Notes: a model not told the origin generated them from the letters alone. Counted from the stretch's first letter, positions 27,355-36,927 are shown. The stretch: 64,000 nt of DNA from Candidatus Enterococcus testudinis (GCF_002140915.1 NZ_NGKU01000001.1:2737166-2801165), one strand, 5' to 3'. Translations and numbers: made by a program.

Positions 27355-27711
27355 ATGGCACAAAAAATTGATTTAGAAAATACCAAATGGTCATTAGAAA
27401 ACATTATCAAAACCGTCGGCAGTGATTTGTCTTCTGTCGTTGAGATCCAAAACCAAGAAGGCATTGATGTAGTGGTTATCTCAAAAGATGAATGGCAGCA
27501 TTTGCTGGAATTATTGGATACGCGTCATGCTGAGGGATACCGCTTGGATCAAGAGCTGCCTGAAGATATCTTAATTGATGTCGCAGATACAGATAACCAA
27601 TATAATGAAGAAGGTGACTTGGAAATGGACCTGCCTGAACGGGTCCATCCAGCACCAGATTTTGAGCTAGAAGCTGAAGAAATCGTTGAGAGCGATGATG
27701 TATTAGATTAA
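27355..27711 (+). CDS. small acidic hypothetical protein
   Basis: A 118-residue strongly acidic protein with SD AAAGGAG. The N-terminal half contains SSVVEIQNQEGIDVVVISKD followed by EWQHLLELLD, which resembles the Phd/YefM antitoxin core (VVVISKDEW), while the C-terminal 50 residues are mostly Asp/Glu with proline (DLPERVHPAPDFELEAEEI). I do not recognise the family, and no toxin-like gene follows: a bidirectional terminator lies directly after the stop. It is presumably a soluble cytoplasmic protein. Confidence 0.75.
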   Translation: MAQKIDLENTKWSLENIIKTVGSDLSSVVEIQNQEGIDVVVISKDEWQHLLELLDTRHAEGYRLDQELPEDILIDVADTDNQYNEEGDLEMDLPERVHPAPDFELEAEEIVESDDVLD

Positions 27712-27712
27712 C

Positions 27713-27747
27713 AGAAAAGGCGAATCCTGTGCGGATTCGCCTTTTCT
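27713..27747. terminator. bidirectional terminator
   Basis: Fifteen-base perfect repeat AGAAAAGGCGAATCC/GGATTCGCCTTTTCT (27713-27727 with 27733-27747) between convergent genes; its T-rich arm overlaps the end of queG. Confidence 0.92.
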
Positions 27748-28925
27748 CATTCATTTGTATTGTTCCCTTGTTTGTCGATAACAGCTTGCAGCCGGTCAAT
27801 AGCCGGCCCTAATTCATTTTGGGCTTCTTCTTCCAGATCAAGCAATTGACACTCTTGCAATCGTGATACCCATACTTCAGGTTCTTTGACGCCAAGTTGT
27901 CCGATGGCCCAGTACGCGGTAGCGCGAATCACCGGACGGACGTCTTCAGTCGCACAACGCCAAATCTCTGGCAATGCGCTTCGGTCTCCAACATTGGCTA
28001 AGGCAATGATTGCATTGCGCTGCAGCGGCTTTTTCCCCCGCCACGAACCGGATAAATGACCGAATTGGGCTTTAAATGCTTTATTCGACATAGACAACAT
28101 TGGTTTCAACTTAGGATAGACACTTTCTACTTCCGGTTCCATCTCTTCATGGAAATGAGCATCTTTTCCACGATTGTAAGGACACACCAATTGGCAAATA
28201 TCACAGCCATAGATAACATTGTGCATTTTCTTGCGGTATGCTTCAGGCATCATCCCTTTGGTTTGCGTTTGATAAGACAAACAACGTTGCGCATTCATCC
28301 TGCCATCCCCCAATAACGCCTTGGTGGGGCATGCGGTGATACAGCGGGTACACTCCCCGCAACCAAATGGCACTTCCTCATCTGGGGCGAATGCAATATT
28401 GGTTACGATCTCACCCAAATAAACAAAAGAGCCAAACTCCTCTGTGATCAACAAGCCGTTACGCCCGATAAACCCTAAACCAGCGCGTTGTGCTGCGGCC
28501 ACATCTACCAATTCGCCCGTATCGACTTGCGGGGCAAAGCGCCACTCTGCACCTTCTTCCATTGATTCTGCTTGCCGCTTGATAAAGTCGATCAGCTTAT
28601 CTAAGCGGTCTCTTAACACATCATGATAATCAATCCCCCAAGAAGCGCGGGCAAACATGCCTCGTTTTTCATCCCGGGGTACTTTTTCTTTGATTTTTGT
28701 TGGATAGGCCAACGCGATTGCAATGATTGTTTGCGGGTTTTCGAAAGTTCGTTCTGGATAGATTCGTTCTTCGATCACCGGATGTTCAAAGCCTGACGTA
28801 TGACCTTTGGCTTTTTGTTCCTTCAACGACGCTTCTAAATGGGTAAACGGTTCTGCCGACGCAAAGCCGATTTTGTCGATCCCTAAACGCTGACTTTCAG
28901 CGATGATTCTTTCTTTTAACGACAT
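27747..28925 (-). CDS. queG: epoxyqueuosine reductase
   Basis: A 392-residue cobalamin-dependent iron-sulfur enzyme that reduces epoxyqueuosine to queuosine in tRNA. The ATG at 28925 lies seven bases after AGAGG; a GTG two codons upstream is less likely. The N-terminal reductase domain ([32 protein letters not shown]) is followed by two 4Fe-4S motifs, [12 protein letters not shown] and CDICQLVCP, and a C-terminal HEAT/PBS-lyase-like repeat region ([32 protein letters not shown]) as in Bacillus QueG. It stands alone with a good promoter. Confidence 0.95.
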   Translation of the reverse strand: MSLKERIIAESQRLGIDKIGFASAEPFTHLEASLKEQKAKGHTSGFEHPVIEERIYPERTFENPQTIIAIALAYPTKIKEKVPRDEKRGMFARASWGIDYHDVLRDRLDKLIDFIKRQAESMEEGAEWRFAPQVDTGELVDVAAAQRAGLGFIGRNGLLITEEFGSFVYLGEIVTNIAFAPDEEVPFGCGECTRCITACPTKALLGDGRMNAQRCLSYQTQTKGMMPEAYRKKMHNVIYGCDICQLVCPYNRGKDAHFHEEMEPEVESVYPKLKPMLSMSNKAFKAQFGHLSGSWRGKKPLQRNAIIALANVGDRSALPEIWRCATEDVRPVIRATAYWAIGQLGVKEPEVWVSRLQECQLLDLEEEAQNELGPAIDRLQAVIDKQGNNTNE

Positions 28926-28990
28926 GGACACGCCTCTTTCAATGACGGACAGGATCGCCGCCAGTCTAAAGAATATTTTTTTACTTTCCT

Positions 28991-29019
28991 ATTATACGAG
29001 AGTGATGAAAAATTGTCGA
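28991..29019 (-). promoter_or_regulatory. queG promoter
   Basis: Minus-strand TCGACA (29019-29014), 17-base spacer, TATAAT (28996-28991), about 65 bases ahead of the queG start. The rest of the 242-base gap up to the P-type ATPase gene holds no gene. Confidence 0.7.
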
Positions 29020-29167
29020 TGACCCAGTCCGTAATAAATGGGCACGGGTGTTATTTTGAAGCAAATTTTAAGATTTCAATTAGCTTTCATTTGGTACCGT
29101 TATCATGGATTACTTCAAAAGAGCAACATGCTAGACTAATGGTAGAAAAAGAGAAATGGAGAAAAGT

Positions 29168-31495
29168 ATGGATCAAACAACGATTGGGCTGACGACTGAA
29201 GACGCAGCCGCGAAAACACAGAAAGGGTTGCACAATGACTATGAAACAACCGCCAGCAAAACAACTGCAGCCATCATCAAAGACAATTTATTTACCTTAT
29301 TCAATTTCCTCAATATACTGATTGGGGTCTTCTTATTTGCGGTCGGTGCCTACTCGAATATGTTTTATTTGGTGATTATTTTGGTCAATATAACCATCGG
29401 GATCAGCCAAGAAGTGCATGCCCGCAACTTGGTCAAAAAACTCTCTCTCGTTGCCCCACAGACCTTGCGTGTATGGCGAGATGGGCAACTTAGCAACCAT
29501 CTATCTAAGGAACTCGTACTTGGCGACTGGGTGGTGCTTGGGGCTGGAGATCAAATACCTGCCGACATGACGATTCAATCTGGTCGTGTCGAGGTCAATG
29601 AAGCCATGCTGACAGGCGAAGCCGATCTTGTCATCAAACAGGTAGGCGACAGCTTATTGTCTGGTAGTTTTATCGTCAGCGGAGAAGTAACTGCCGAAGT
29701 CATGCACGTGGGTGCCGACAATTATGCAGCCAAACTTAGCAACAAAGCCAAGGTGCACAAACCAATACGTTCAGAATTGGTTTCCTCGATTCGTCGAGTA
29801 TCAACGTTCACCAGTTATGTGATCGTTCCACTAGGAGTGGTTTTGTTTCTACAAGCTTATTTCTTGCGTGATACAGGTATCAAGTCTTCCGTGATCGTCT
29901 CTGCTGCAGCATTGCTAGGTATGCTGCCAAAAGGCCTTGTCCTATTGATCAGCATCGCGTTGACCACTGGTGTGATCAAGCTAGCTAAAAAACGGATATT
30001 GGTTCAAGAAATGCACGCCATTGAAACATTGGCCCATGTGGATACCCTTTGCTTAGATAAAACTGGAACCTTAACGGAGGGCAACATGCAGTTAGAAGAT
30101 GTACTGCCTCTGCAAGACGCAGTTGATCCTAACCTGCTGCTTGGTCATTATCTGTCAGCCAGTACCGACAATAATTTGACCATGCAAGCTTTGCGAACAG
30201 GAATAGCTGACATGCCAGGTGAAACGCCGCAGACAATCATCCCCTTTTCTTCCGAGCGTAAATGGGGGGCTGTTTCCTTTGATGCACTTGGCACATTGTA
30301 TATGGGGGCCCCAGAAAAAATCGCGGATAGCGCGCATCTGCCGCAAGTCAAAAACGCCCAAGCAGCTGGTTTGCGGGTACTGATTCTTGCACAGACCCCA
30401 ACAGCCCATCTGAATGAAGCAGATTTTGACCCGACAGCCTCCCAAGCAATCGCCGTCATCGTTTTATCTGATATTATTCGGCAAAATGCCCAAGAAACAT
30501 TGTCTTATCTTACAGAAGAAGGTATTGATTTGAAAGTGATCTCCGGGGATAATCCAATGGCCGTTTCTGCCATAGCAAAACGCGCTGGTGTCCCTTATGC
30601 TGAAAAAGCAGTCGACTTATCGACATTCGCTACCGAGGAAGAGGTCCGCGCAGCTGCATTGCACTACACGGTATTTGGTCGGGTCACACCAGAACAAAAG
30701 AAATTATTGGTAGAGGAATTAAAAGCCGCTGATCGTACCGTTGCTATGACGGGTGACGGTGTTAATGATGTATTGGCCTTGCGGGAAGCAGATGTCAGTA
30801 TTGCCATGGCTGCTGGAGATAGTGCAGCCCGACAGATCGCCAATTTTGTCTTATTGGACTCAGATTTCACAACATTGCCCGATGTCTTGTTTGAAGGCCG
30901 TCGTGTAGTCAATAACGTGACCAAAGCTTCCGGTATTTTCTTTATCAAAACGATTTATAGTTTTCTCTTGTCGCTGATTTGTATTCTGACGTCTACTGCT
31001 TTTCCATTTTTACCAATTCAAATCACGTTGATTGATTTGGCGATCGAAGGGTATCCATCATTCTTCCTATCATTTGAAGAAAATAAGCAACGTATCCAAG
31101 GCCGCTACTTATCTACCGCTTTATTGCAGGCCTTGCCAAATGCACTTCTGGTGTTGGTGAATTATTTTGCAGTACGTTTCTTACAAGCAGATTATGGATG
31201 GAACACGATCGATACCACTACATTGCTGTATTACTTATTGATCGGCATCAGCTGTTTGGCAGTGATCCGTGCTTGTTTGCCGCTGAATCCTTTACGAGTA
31301 TTTTTGGCGGTCACCACCACCGCAGGAATCTATGTCGCAGCCATGCTCTTCCATCAACTGCTGGAAGTCAGCTTCTTAACAACGATCACGCGCCCGTACT
31401 TTATTGGTTTGATGAGCATCAATATCGTTTTGTACGTTGGTTTGTCTCTATTGGCCAAAAAATGGTCTGCTATACGCCTAGCCAAAGCAAATTGA
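29168..31495 (+). CDS. cation-translocating P-type ATPase (CtpE-like)
   Basis: A 775-residue P-type ATPase; the ATG at 29168 has GGAG six bases upstream, which is itself inside a longer in-frame start at 29156. It lacks an N-terminal metal-binding domain and has about ten membrane spans. Actuator motif MLTGEADL, M4 segment GMLPKGLVLLISIALT, phosphorylation motif CLDKTGTLTEGN (D297), and the hinge MTGDGVNDVLALREADV followed by SIAMAAGDSAARQIANFVLL. The VLAL hinge and AAGDSAARQ pattern match mycobacterial CtpE, a calcium importer, rather than SERCA or MgtA pumps. Ca2+ or another divalent cation is likely but unproven. It stands alone. Confidence 0.88.
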   Translation: MDQTTIGLTTEDAAAKTQKGLHNDYETTASKTTAAIIKDNLFTLFNFLNILIGVFLFAVGAYSNMFYLVIILVNITIGISQEVHARNLVKKLSLVAPQTLRVWRDGQLSNHLSKELVLGDWVVLGAGDQIPADMTIQSGRVEVNEAMLTGEADLVIKQVGDSLLSGSFIVSGEVTAEVMHVGADNYAAKLSNKAKVHKPIRSELVSSIRRVSTFTSYVIVPLGVVLFLQAYFLRDTGIKSSVIVSAAALLGMLPKGLVLLISIALTTGVIKLAKKRILVQEMHAIETLAHVDTLCLDKTGTLTEGNMQLEDVLPLQDAVDPNLLLGHYLSASTDNNLTMQALRTGIADMPGETPQTIIPFSSERKWGAVSFDALGTLYMGAPEKIADSAHLPQVKNAQAAGLRVLILAQTPTAHLNEADFDPTASQAIAVIVLSDIIRQNAQETLSYLTEEGIDLKVISGDNPMAVSAIAKRAGVPYAEKAVDLSTFATEEEVRAAALHYTVFGRVTPEQKKLLVEELKAADRTVAMTGDGVNDVLALREADVSIAMAAGDSAARQIANFVLLDSDFTTLPDVLFEGRRVVNNVTKASGIFFIKTIYSFLLSLICILTSTAFPFLPIQITLIDLAIEGYPSFFLSFEENKQRIQGRYLSTALLQALPNALLVLVNYFAVRFLQADYGWNTIDTTTLLYYLLIGISCLAVIRACLPLNPLRVFLAVTTTAGIYVAAMLFHQLLEVSFLTTITRPYFIGLMSINIVLYVGLSLLAKKWSAIRLAKAN

Positions 31496-31508
31496 ACACA
31501 CATCCATT

Positions 31509-31547
31509 GAACGTTTTCGCAATCATGCGAAGACGTTCTTTTGTTTT
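31509..31547 (+). terminator. terminator of the P-type ATPase gene
   Basis: Stem GAACGT-TTTCGC/GCGAAG-ACGTTC (31509-31538) followed by a T-rich tail on the plus strand. Confidence 0.8.
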
Positions 31548-31603
31548 AATGAGAACAAACAAATGAAACTAGCAGAAATCCATGCAAGATGGATGAAATT
31601 TGT

Positions 31604-31609
31604 TATACT
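31604..31609 (+). promoter_or_regulatory. -10 element of the dha operon
   Basis: TATACT on the plus strand about 100 bases ahead of dhaM. No clear -35 box. A partial cre-like stretch (AGAAAGCGTTGG) overlaps the region just before the dhaM start but matches the consensus too poorly to call. Confidence 0.4.
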
Positions 31610-31710
31610 AGTTTTGTAGGCGGTTACAGTTTTTGCGTATCCTTTGCTTGTCACATACGCTGAAACGAACGGTCCTGCAAATTTTGCTTAGAAAGCGTTG
31701 GTGATCTTGA

Positions 31711-32115
31711 ATGAAAAAAAGTATTTTACTTGTTTCTCACAGTCAACAACTGACCGAAGGCTTGAAATTGATGATTGAAGACATGGCAGATTCAGAGACA
31801 GTCACCTTGTATTCTCTCGGTGGTACAGCAGAAGGCGATCTTGGCTCCGATGCCACAAAAATCGTAGATGCGGTCAACCAAACAGATGAGACAGCAATGA
31901 TTCTCGTCTTTGCCGACTTGGGCAGTGCCGTGTTGAACGCTGAACTTGCCTATGACATGCTAGAACCAGCGCAGCAAGCGCGCTATCACCTGATCGATGC
32001 ACCCCTGGTCGAAGGCGCCTTTGCCGCCGCTATCACAGCTGGTTTTAGTGATGATTTGGCCCAAATAACTGAAGAAGCAAAAAAAGCAGCCGAGAAAGGA
32101 TGGCATCAATCATGA
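31711..32115 (+). CDS. dhaM: PTS-dependent dihydroxyacetone kinase, phosphotransferase subunit DhaM
   Basis: A 134-residue EIIA-mannose-like subunit that passes phosphate from HPr to the ADP bound on DhaL. The phosphorylated histidine is H10 in LLVSHSQQLTEG; the motifs YSLGGTAEGDLGSDATKI and LVFADLGSAVLNAEL are family-typical. It lacks the extra HPr and EI domains of E. coli DhaM, as in other Bacillota. First gene of the operon, with a GGTGATC-type SD that is weak. It overlaps dhaK by four bases. Confidence 0.93.
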   Translation: MKKSILLVSHSQQLTEGLKLMIEDMADSETVTLYSLGGTAEGDLGSDATKIVDAVNQTDETAMILVFADLGSAVLNAELAYDMLEPAQQARYHLIDAPLVEGAFAAAITAGFSDDLAQITEEAKKAAEKGWHQS

Positions 32116-33095
32116 AAAAAATAATCAATGCCCCCAGTCAAATAGTCGAAGAAATGTTGGCAGGTTTAGCCACCAGCTATTCTGACGTGATCCATCAAGT
32201 GGAGGGCACACGGGTATTGGCGAAAAATGATGATCACCCGCAAGTAGGTCTTGTTTCTGGCGGTGGTAGCGGTCATGAACCAGCCCACGCTGGCTTTGTA
32301 GGCGATGGTATGCTCAGCGCAGCGGTTCTTGGTGATGTCTTTACCTCTCCGACGCCTGATCAAATATTGAGTGGCATCCAAGCAGCTGAGCAAGGCAAAG
32401 GTGTTTTATTGATCGTTAAAAACTATACAGGAGATATTTTAAACTTTGAGATGGCTAAAGATATGGCCGATATGGAGGATATCCAAACAGAGATCGTTGT
32501 CGTGGATGACGATATTGCGGTTGAAAATAGTACGTATACCGCTGGCAAACGAGGTGTTGCCGGTACGGTACTTGTCCATAAAATTCTTGGAGATGCTGCC
32601 CGCAGCGGCAAGTCTTTAGCAGAATTGAAAGAACTTGGTGAAGCCCTTGTTGTGACAATCAAAACGATTGGGGTTGCCCTCAAAGCAGCGACCGTTCCAG
32701 AAGTAGGCAAACCGGGATTTGATTTGGCCGATGATGAAGTCGAATACGGTGTTGGCATCCATGGAGAACCCGGCTATCGTCGCGAAAAATTGCAACCATC
32801 AAAAGCACTGGCAAAAGAATTATTAGACAAACTATTGGCGGATTATCCGCAACCACCTAAACAGATTGGTGTCTTGATCAATGGCATGGGAGGGACACCA
32901 TTAATGGAGCTCTTCGTCTTTGCCAATGATGTCAACGCATTACTGAAGGAAAGAAATATCACTGTCACTTTCCATAAAGTCGGCAACTATATGACCTCAA
33001 TTGATATGCAAGGTTTATCATTGACCGTGATCGACTTCACCGAAACAGATCATACCACAGCGCTGCATGCACCAGTTACAACGATTGCCTGGTAA
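32112..33095 (+). CDS. dhaK: dihydroxyacetone kinase subunit DhaK
   Basis: A 327-residue subunit that binds dihydroxyacetone covalently through a histidine (H217 in GVGIHGEPGYRR) and transfers phosphate to it. The start at 32112 (MKKIINAPSQIVEEML) overlaps the dhaM stop (ATGA) and matches family N-termini better than the in-frame ATG at 32100. Other landmarks are SGGGSGHEPAHAGFVG and LIVKNYTGDILNFEMA. With DhaL and DhaM it makes dihydroxyacetone phosphate from dihydroxyacetone at the expense of phosphoenolpyruvate. Confidence 0.95.
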   Translation: MKKIINAPSQIVEEMLAGLATSYSDVIHQVEGTRVLAKNDDHPQVGLVSGGGSGHEPAHAGFVGDGMLSAAVLGDVFTSPTPDQILSGIQAAEQGKGVLLIVKNYTGDILNFEMAKDMADMEDIQTEIVVVDDDIAVENSTYTAGKRGVAGTVLVHKILGDAARSGKSLAELKELGEALVVTIKTIGVALKAATVPEVGKPGFDLADDEVEYGVGIHGEPGYRREKLQPSKALAKELLDKLLADYPQPPKQIGVLINGMGGTPLMELFVFANDVNALLKERNITVTFHKVGNYMTSIDMQGLSLTVIDFTETDHTTALHAPVTTIAW

Positions 33096-33109
33096 AGGAG
33101 GAACAGCAA

Positions 33110-33712
33110 ATGAAATTGACAACAGAATCGATCCAAGCTTGGCTGAATGCGTTTACGCAAGCGATCGAAGAGAACAAAGGCTATTTAAGCGATTTAGACA
33201 CCCCGATTGGTGACGGGGATCATGGCAACAATATGGCTCGTGGCGTGGCTGCTTATCAAGAAGCCTTTCAAAAACAAGCGCCGCAAACAATCAGCGACAC
33301 CTTCAAAGTACTATCTATGGCGATGATCTCAAAAGTGGGCGGTGCTTCTGGTCCCTTGTATGGCTCAGCATTCATGAACATGACCAAGGCCACCAAAGAC
33401 CTCGACACGATCGACTCCTATGCGCAACTGGGGGAAATCATCGCACAAGGCCTGACAGGTATCACCCAGCGGGGCAAAGCTGTCTTCGAAGACAAAACAA
33501 TGGTCGATGTCTGGCAGCCTGTCGCAGAAACGTTACAAAAAGGCAGCTTGTCCAGCGCTGATATCGAGGCAGCCAAAGCACATACGAAGGACCTTGTAGC
33601 GAAAAAAGGCCGTGCATCTTATTTAGGCGAACGCGCAATCGGCCATATCGACCCAGGGGCAGCTTCCAGTGCACTGCTGTTTGATACATTGTTGCAAGTG
33701 ATTGAAGCATAA
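33110..33712 (+). CDS. dhaL: dihydroxyacetone kinase ADP-binding subunit DhaL
   Basis: A 200-residue all-helical subunit holding ADP as a cofactor. The Mg-ligand motif is DTPIGDGDHGNNMARG, followed by VGGASGPLYGSAFM and the C-terminal HIDPGAASSALLF. SD AAAGGAGG. Last gene of dhaMKL; no glycerol dehydrogenase gene (gldA/golD) is in the operon, so dihydroxyacetone must come from elsewhere. Confidence 0.95.
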   Translation: MKLTTESIQAWLNAFTQAIEENKGYLSDLDTPIGDGDHGNNMARGVAAYQEAFQKQAPQTISDTFKVLSMAMISKVGGASGPLYGSAFMNMTKATKDLDTIDSYAQLGEIIAQGLTGITQRGKAVFEDKTMVDVWQPVAETLQKGSLSSADIEAAKAHTKDLVAKKGRASYLGERAIGHIDPGAASSALLFDTLLQVIEA

Positions 33713-33738
33713 GCAGCGTCTCACATCTAATAAATACG

Positions 33739-33815
33739 AAAAACACCCAAGCAACCAAGAGCGCAGCTATCGGCGATTGACCGCAGCTGCGCTCTGTGAC
33801 TTGGGTGTTTTTTTA
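33739..33815. terminator. long bidirectional terminator
   Basis: Outer stem AAAAACACCCAAG/CTTGGGTGTTTTT and inner stem GAGCGCAGC/GCTGCGCTC, with a T tract on the plus strand. It separates dhaL from the convergent acyltransferase gene. Confidence 0.9.
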
Positions 33816-35693
33816 GTCTTGTGCTAAGATCGTTTGTGCAACTAGCTTCACGTATTCTACCATCCCATCAGGATTCGGATGAACACGGTCTTCATAAAAC
33901 CATGATTCTTGACTATTGCTGAGATCATACCAATCGATCAACGTCATATTGTCGTATTTTTCAGCCATTCTTTCCAGCATGCGATTGACTTCATTTTGCC
34001 AGCGTTGTGTAGGTACGCGGACATTGATCCAGTATACATCACGGTCGCCGATCTCGCTCATAAAGCTGTCAAATTGCGCTTCAGTAAAGGAACCGTTTGT
34101 CCCTAAGCCAACCAAGACCGTATCTCGCAACAACCCTTGATCTTTTAATGATTTGATCAAATCAGGACTAGCATATAACTGACGGCCGACATCGCCATCA
34201 ACGACAGCTTGAGGAAATAGTTCTTGCAAGTCTGTTGTCGCATCCAACATCACCGAATCACCAAAAGCCGTGATGTCCAGTGATTCAGCTTGTTTGACTT
34301 GGGTTTCCGTCAAGTCGTATTTCGTCATGATATCTTGTTCTGCCTCCGTTGCATTAGAGCCATCACTACTATCTGTGCTGCTTTCTGTTGCTGCATCAGT
34401 GGCATTCTTCTGCGTTTCCTCTGCGGCCTTCTTATTGGCTGCAATCGTATCTTTCAATTGCTGTTGTTCAGCATCGACGTAATTTGTTGGTGCTGAAACG
34501 ATACCCACCAAAGCAACCACTGTAATCAACGTGCCCGGAAGGACCCATGGTTTTTTCCAACTGAAAAGTGGTTTGCTGAACCAGCCGCGAATGGTGCTTA
34601 TCGTATACCTATAGTTGAATTTCCGCAATGGATTCTCAATGAAGCGATACGACAATTCACTAAATAACAAGATCAAAAACAACTCAATCACTGTATGTAA
34701 AAGAACATTCTCACCAATATTGCCAACTTTTGCTTCGTAGAATATCATCACAGGAAACTGATACAAATAGATCCCATAACTGCGTTTACCAATATAACTG
34801 AACAACGGATTGCTCAAGAGGCGATTCAGACTCGCCCCCGGATGCGCAGTGACTGCCACCAGTACTGTGGCAAGAATACTGATCACAAACATCCCACCAT
34901 AATAAACGAAAGTCAAATGATCATCCAGCAAGAAAAATGCGGAGATCAACCCAATTAATGAAACCAAACCAGATAAATCAAGGATTCGTTTGGCTTTTGC
35001 TGGAATGTCCTTTTTCAAGTGGGTCGTTGGCCAAATGAAAGCCAGCGCACTCCCCATCCAGACCGAGAACAAACGGGTGTCTGTTCCATAGTACACCCGC
35101 GTGGGATCTGCACCAGGGGTATACAAAACAGCGAACAAGATACCTGACAGGATCGTGATACCCGCCACGATATTAAACACACGACTGCGCTTTTTACCGA
35201 TCTTCATCAACAGAACAAAAACCAATGGCCAAATCAGATAATTCTGCCCTTCGACTGCCAATGACCATAAATGTGTAAACGGTGATTCATTACCAAACCG
35301 GTCAAAATAAGATAAACCATGATTGATTTGCCACCAATTGTTGTAATATAACAAGGAACTAACGACCACACCGCGAAGATTGTTCAATAAATTGCGTTGA
35401 AATAAAGTGATATACGCGGCAGCCAAAACCAGCATGACAGCCATGCCCGGATAAAGACGTTTCATCCGCCTGACATAGAAATCGATGATCTTTATTTTGC
35501 CATTTTGATCCCATTCTTGCCGCAGCAAATCGGTGATCAAATAACCTGATACAACAAAAAATACTGGTACGCCTAAATACCCGCCCCGCATTTGGGTAGG
35601 TAATAAATGATATAAAATAACGCCGATCACAGCTAGCGTCCGAATGCCATCGAACCCCGTGATATAACGGCTTGTGTTTAAACGTTTGCTCAT
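33813..35693 (-). CDS. oatA: acyltransferase 3 / SGNH peptidoglycan O-acetyltransferase (OatA-like)
   Basis: A 626-residue membrane protein from the ATG at 35693 (MSKRLNTSRYITGFDGIR); an upstream ATG at 35723 is possible and both have weak SD sites. Residues about 10-375 form the acyltransferase 3 membrane domain (GFDGIRTLAVIGVILYHL, FFVVSGYLITDLL). A charged linker rich in Ala/Thr/Ser leads to an extracellular SGNH hydrolase-like domain with ITAFGDSVMLDA, VLVGLGTNGSF and EDRVHPNPDGM (catalytic Asp/His). This is the layout of OatA, which acetylates MurNAc and gives lysozyme resistance. Confidence 0.88.
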   Translation of the reverse strand: MSKRLNTSRYITGFDGIRTLAVIGVILYHLLPTQMRGGYLGVPVFFVVSGYLITDLLRQEWDQNGKIKIIDFYVRRMKRLYPGMAVMLVLAAAYITLFQRNLLNNLRGVVVSSLLYYNNWWQINHGLSYFDRFGNESPFTHLWSLAVEGQNYLIWPLVFVLLMKIGKKRSRVFNIVAGITILSGILFAVLYTPGADPTRVYYGTDTRLFSVWMGSALAFIWPTTHLKKDIPAKAKRILDLSGLVSLIGLISAFFLLDDHLTFVYYGGMFVISILATVLVAVTAHPGASLNRLLSNPLFSYIGKRSYGIYLYQFPVMIFYEAKVGNIGENVLLHTVIELFLILLFSELSYRFIENPLRKFNYRYTISTIRGWFSKPLFSWKKPWVLPGTLITVVALVGIVSAPTNYVDAEQQQLKDTIAANKKAAEETQKNATDAATESSTDSSDGSNATEAEQDIMTKYDLTETQVKQAESLDITAFGDSVMLDATTDLQELFPQAVVDGDVGRQLYASPDLIKSLKDQGLLRDTVLVGLGTNGSFTEAQFDSFMSEIGDRDVYWINVRVPTQRWQNEVNRMLERMAEKYDNMTLIDWYDLSNSQESWFYEDRVHPNPDGMVEYVKLVAQTILAQD

Positions 35694-35850
35694 TATCCAA
35701 CCACTTTTCTCAAATTGATCCATTTGCTTTTCTAGTAAAAAACGATAGTAAAAATTATTGTTGCTTCTGTCATTCTCTCATAATTTACCAGAAATATCCC
35801 TATCAAAGCTAGCATCTTTCGTTATATTTCTAAAAAAATTAATTTTTGTA

Positions 35851-35879
35851 TAAAAAAAGCATTTCAATTACGAAATACT
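35851..35879 (-). terminator. terminator of the YitT-family gene
   Basis: Stem AGTATTTC/GAAATGCT on the minus strand (35879-35872 with 35865-35858) followed by seven T residues. Confidence 0.8.
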
Positions 35880-35897
35880 CTTTTTTCTTGCTTTAAT

Positions 35898-36773
35898 TTA
35901 TAACTCTTCTTCATAAAAACGACCCACTATTTGTACGTTGTCCGCAATACTGACAAAGGCCTTCGGATCAGACTCTTTCATGGCACTGCGCAGCATGGGC
36001 AACTCGAAGCGTGTGACAACTGTCAACAAGACTGTTTGTTTGTCATGTTTGTAGGCACCTTCTGCTTCATTGATGATCGTAATCCCTCGTCGCATATGAC
36101 GCTGAATCGTTTGAATGACCTCTTCAGGGTTTCGTGTAATGATCGTCACTTGCATTTTCTTTTGTTTCGTAAAGACTGCATCGGTCACTTTCCCACTGAC
36201 AAAAATCGCAATCGCACTATATAATGCATATTGCCAGCCAAATAATATACCCGCAGCAAATAAAATCACGATATTGAAGCCAATCGAGATCGAGCCGATC
36301 GTCCGTCCGGTCCGTTTACGGATCGCAATACTGATGAAATCAAGACCACCAGAAGACAAGCCATTCTTCAAGGCATAACCAATGCCAACACCACTGATGG
36401 CACCGCCAAAAATCGCACAGATCATTGGATCTGTCGTGACCGTTTCTTCTGGCAACACTTGAACGAACAAAGAGGTCAGTAAAACGGTGATACCTGTAAA
36501 AATCGTAAATTTATGACCGATTTTGAACCAACCAATAAAAAACAACGGAATATTTAGTAAGAGCAACGCCATTGAAACTGGAATATAAAAACCCAACCAG
36601 TCTTTCGATAACGTCGTGATGATTTGTGCCACCCCGGTGATGCCGCTGGAATAGATGTGCCCGGGTTGATAAAAGAAGTTGACAGCAATCGATGCCAATA
36701 GCGCATAGACAACAGAAAAAGATAATTTACTCGCATAATCTGGATGTGGGAGCCATTTGAATATGGGATTCAT
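35898..36773 (-). CDS. YitT family membrane protein (DUF161/DUF2179)
   Basis: A 291-residue protein with five to six membrane segments in the first 200 residues (VVYALLASIAVNFFYQPG, GVGIGYALKNGLSSGGLDF, YALYSAIAIFVSGKVTDA) and a soluble C-terminal DUF2179 domain (VTIITRNPEEVIQTIQRHM, KESDPKAFVSIADNVQIVG). The function is unknown; members are common single genes in Bacillota. Own -10 box (TATAAT at 36809-36814 on the minus strand). Confidence 0.9.
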   Translation of the reverse strand: MNPIFKWLPHPDYASKLSFSVVYALLASIAVNFFYQPGHIYSSGITGVAQIITTLSKDWLGFYIPVSMALLLLNIPLFFIGWFKIGHKFTIFTGITVLLTSLFVQVLPEETVTTDPMICAIFGGAISGVGIGYALKNGLSSGGLDFISIAIRKRTGRTIGSISIGFNIVILFAAGILFGWQYALYSAIAIFVSGKVTDAVFTKQKKMQVTIITRNPEEVIQTIQRHMRRGITIINEAEGAYKHDKQTVLLTVVTRFELPMLRSAMKESDPKAFVSIADNVQIVGRFYEEEL

Positions 36774-36831
36774 TGCATTTAGCAGCCTCGCTTTTTTGAT
36801 TTGCTTTTATTATACGTCAGAGGACAAAAAA

Positions 36832-36914
36832 AGAAATGAACAATGAAAGAAATTGATAAATTCTCATGAAATATATTCATTCCTTCATCAATTTCTGTCA
36901 CATTACTCATTTCT
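36832..36914 (-). terminator. long-stem terminator of hisS-aspS
   Basis: Nested inverted repeats: AGAAATGA/TCATTTCT outside (36832-36839 with 36907-36914) and AGAAATTGAT/ATCAATTTCT inside. On the minus strand a seven-T run follows the outer stem. It lies directly after aspS. Confidence 0.8.
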
Positions 36915-36927
36915 CAGCGCTTATCGT

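Noticed and set aside
31561-31710. Possible riboswitch in the dha leader
   Set aside because: The 100-base leader has no stable conserved stem or terminator that I can see; only a -10 box and spacer are supported.
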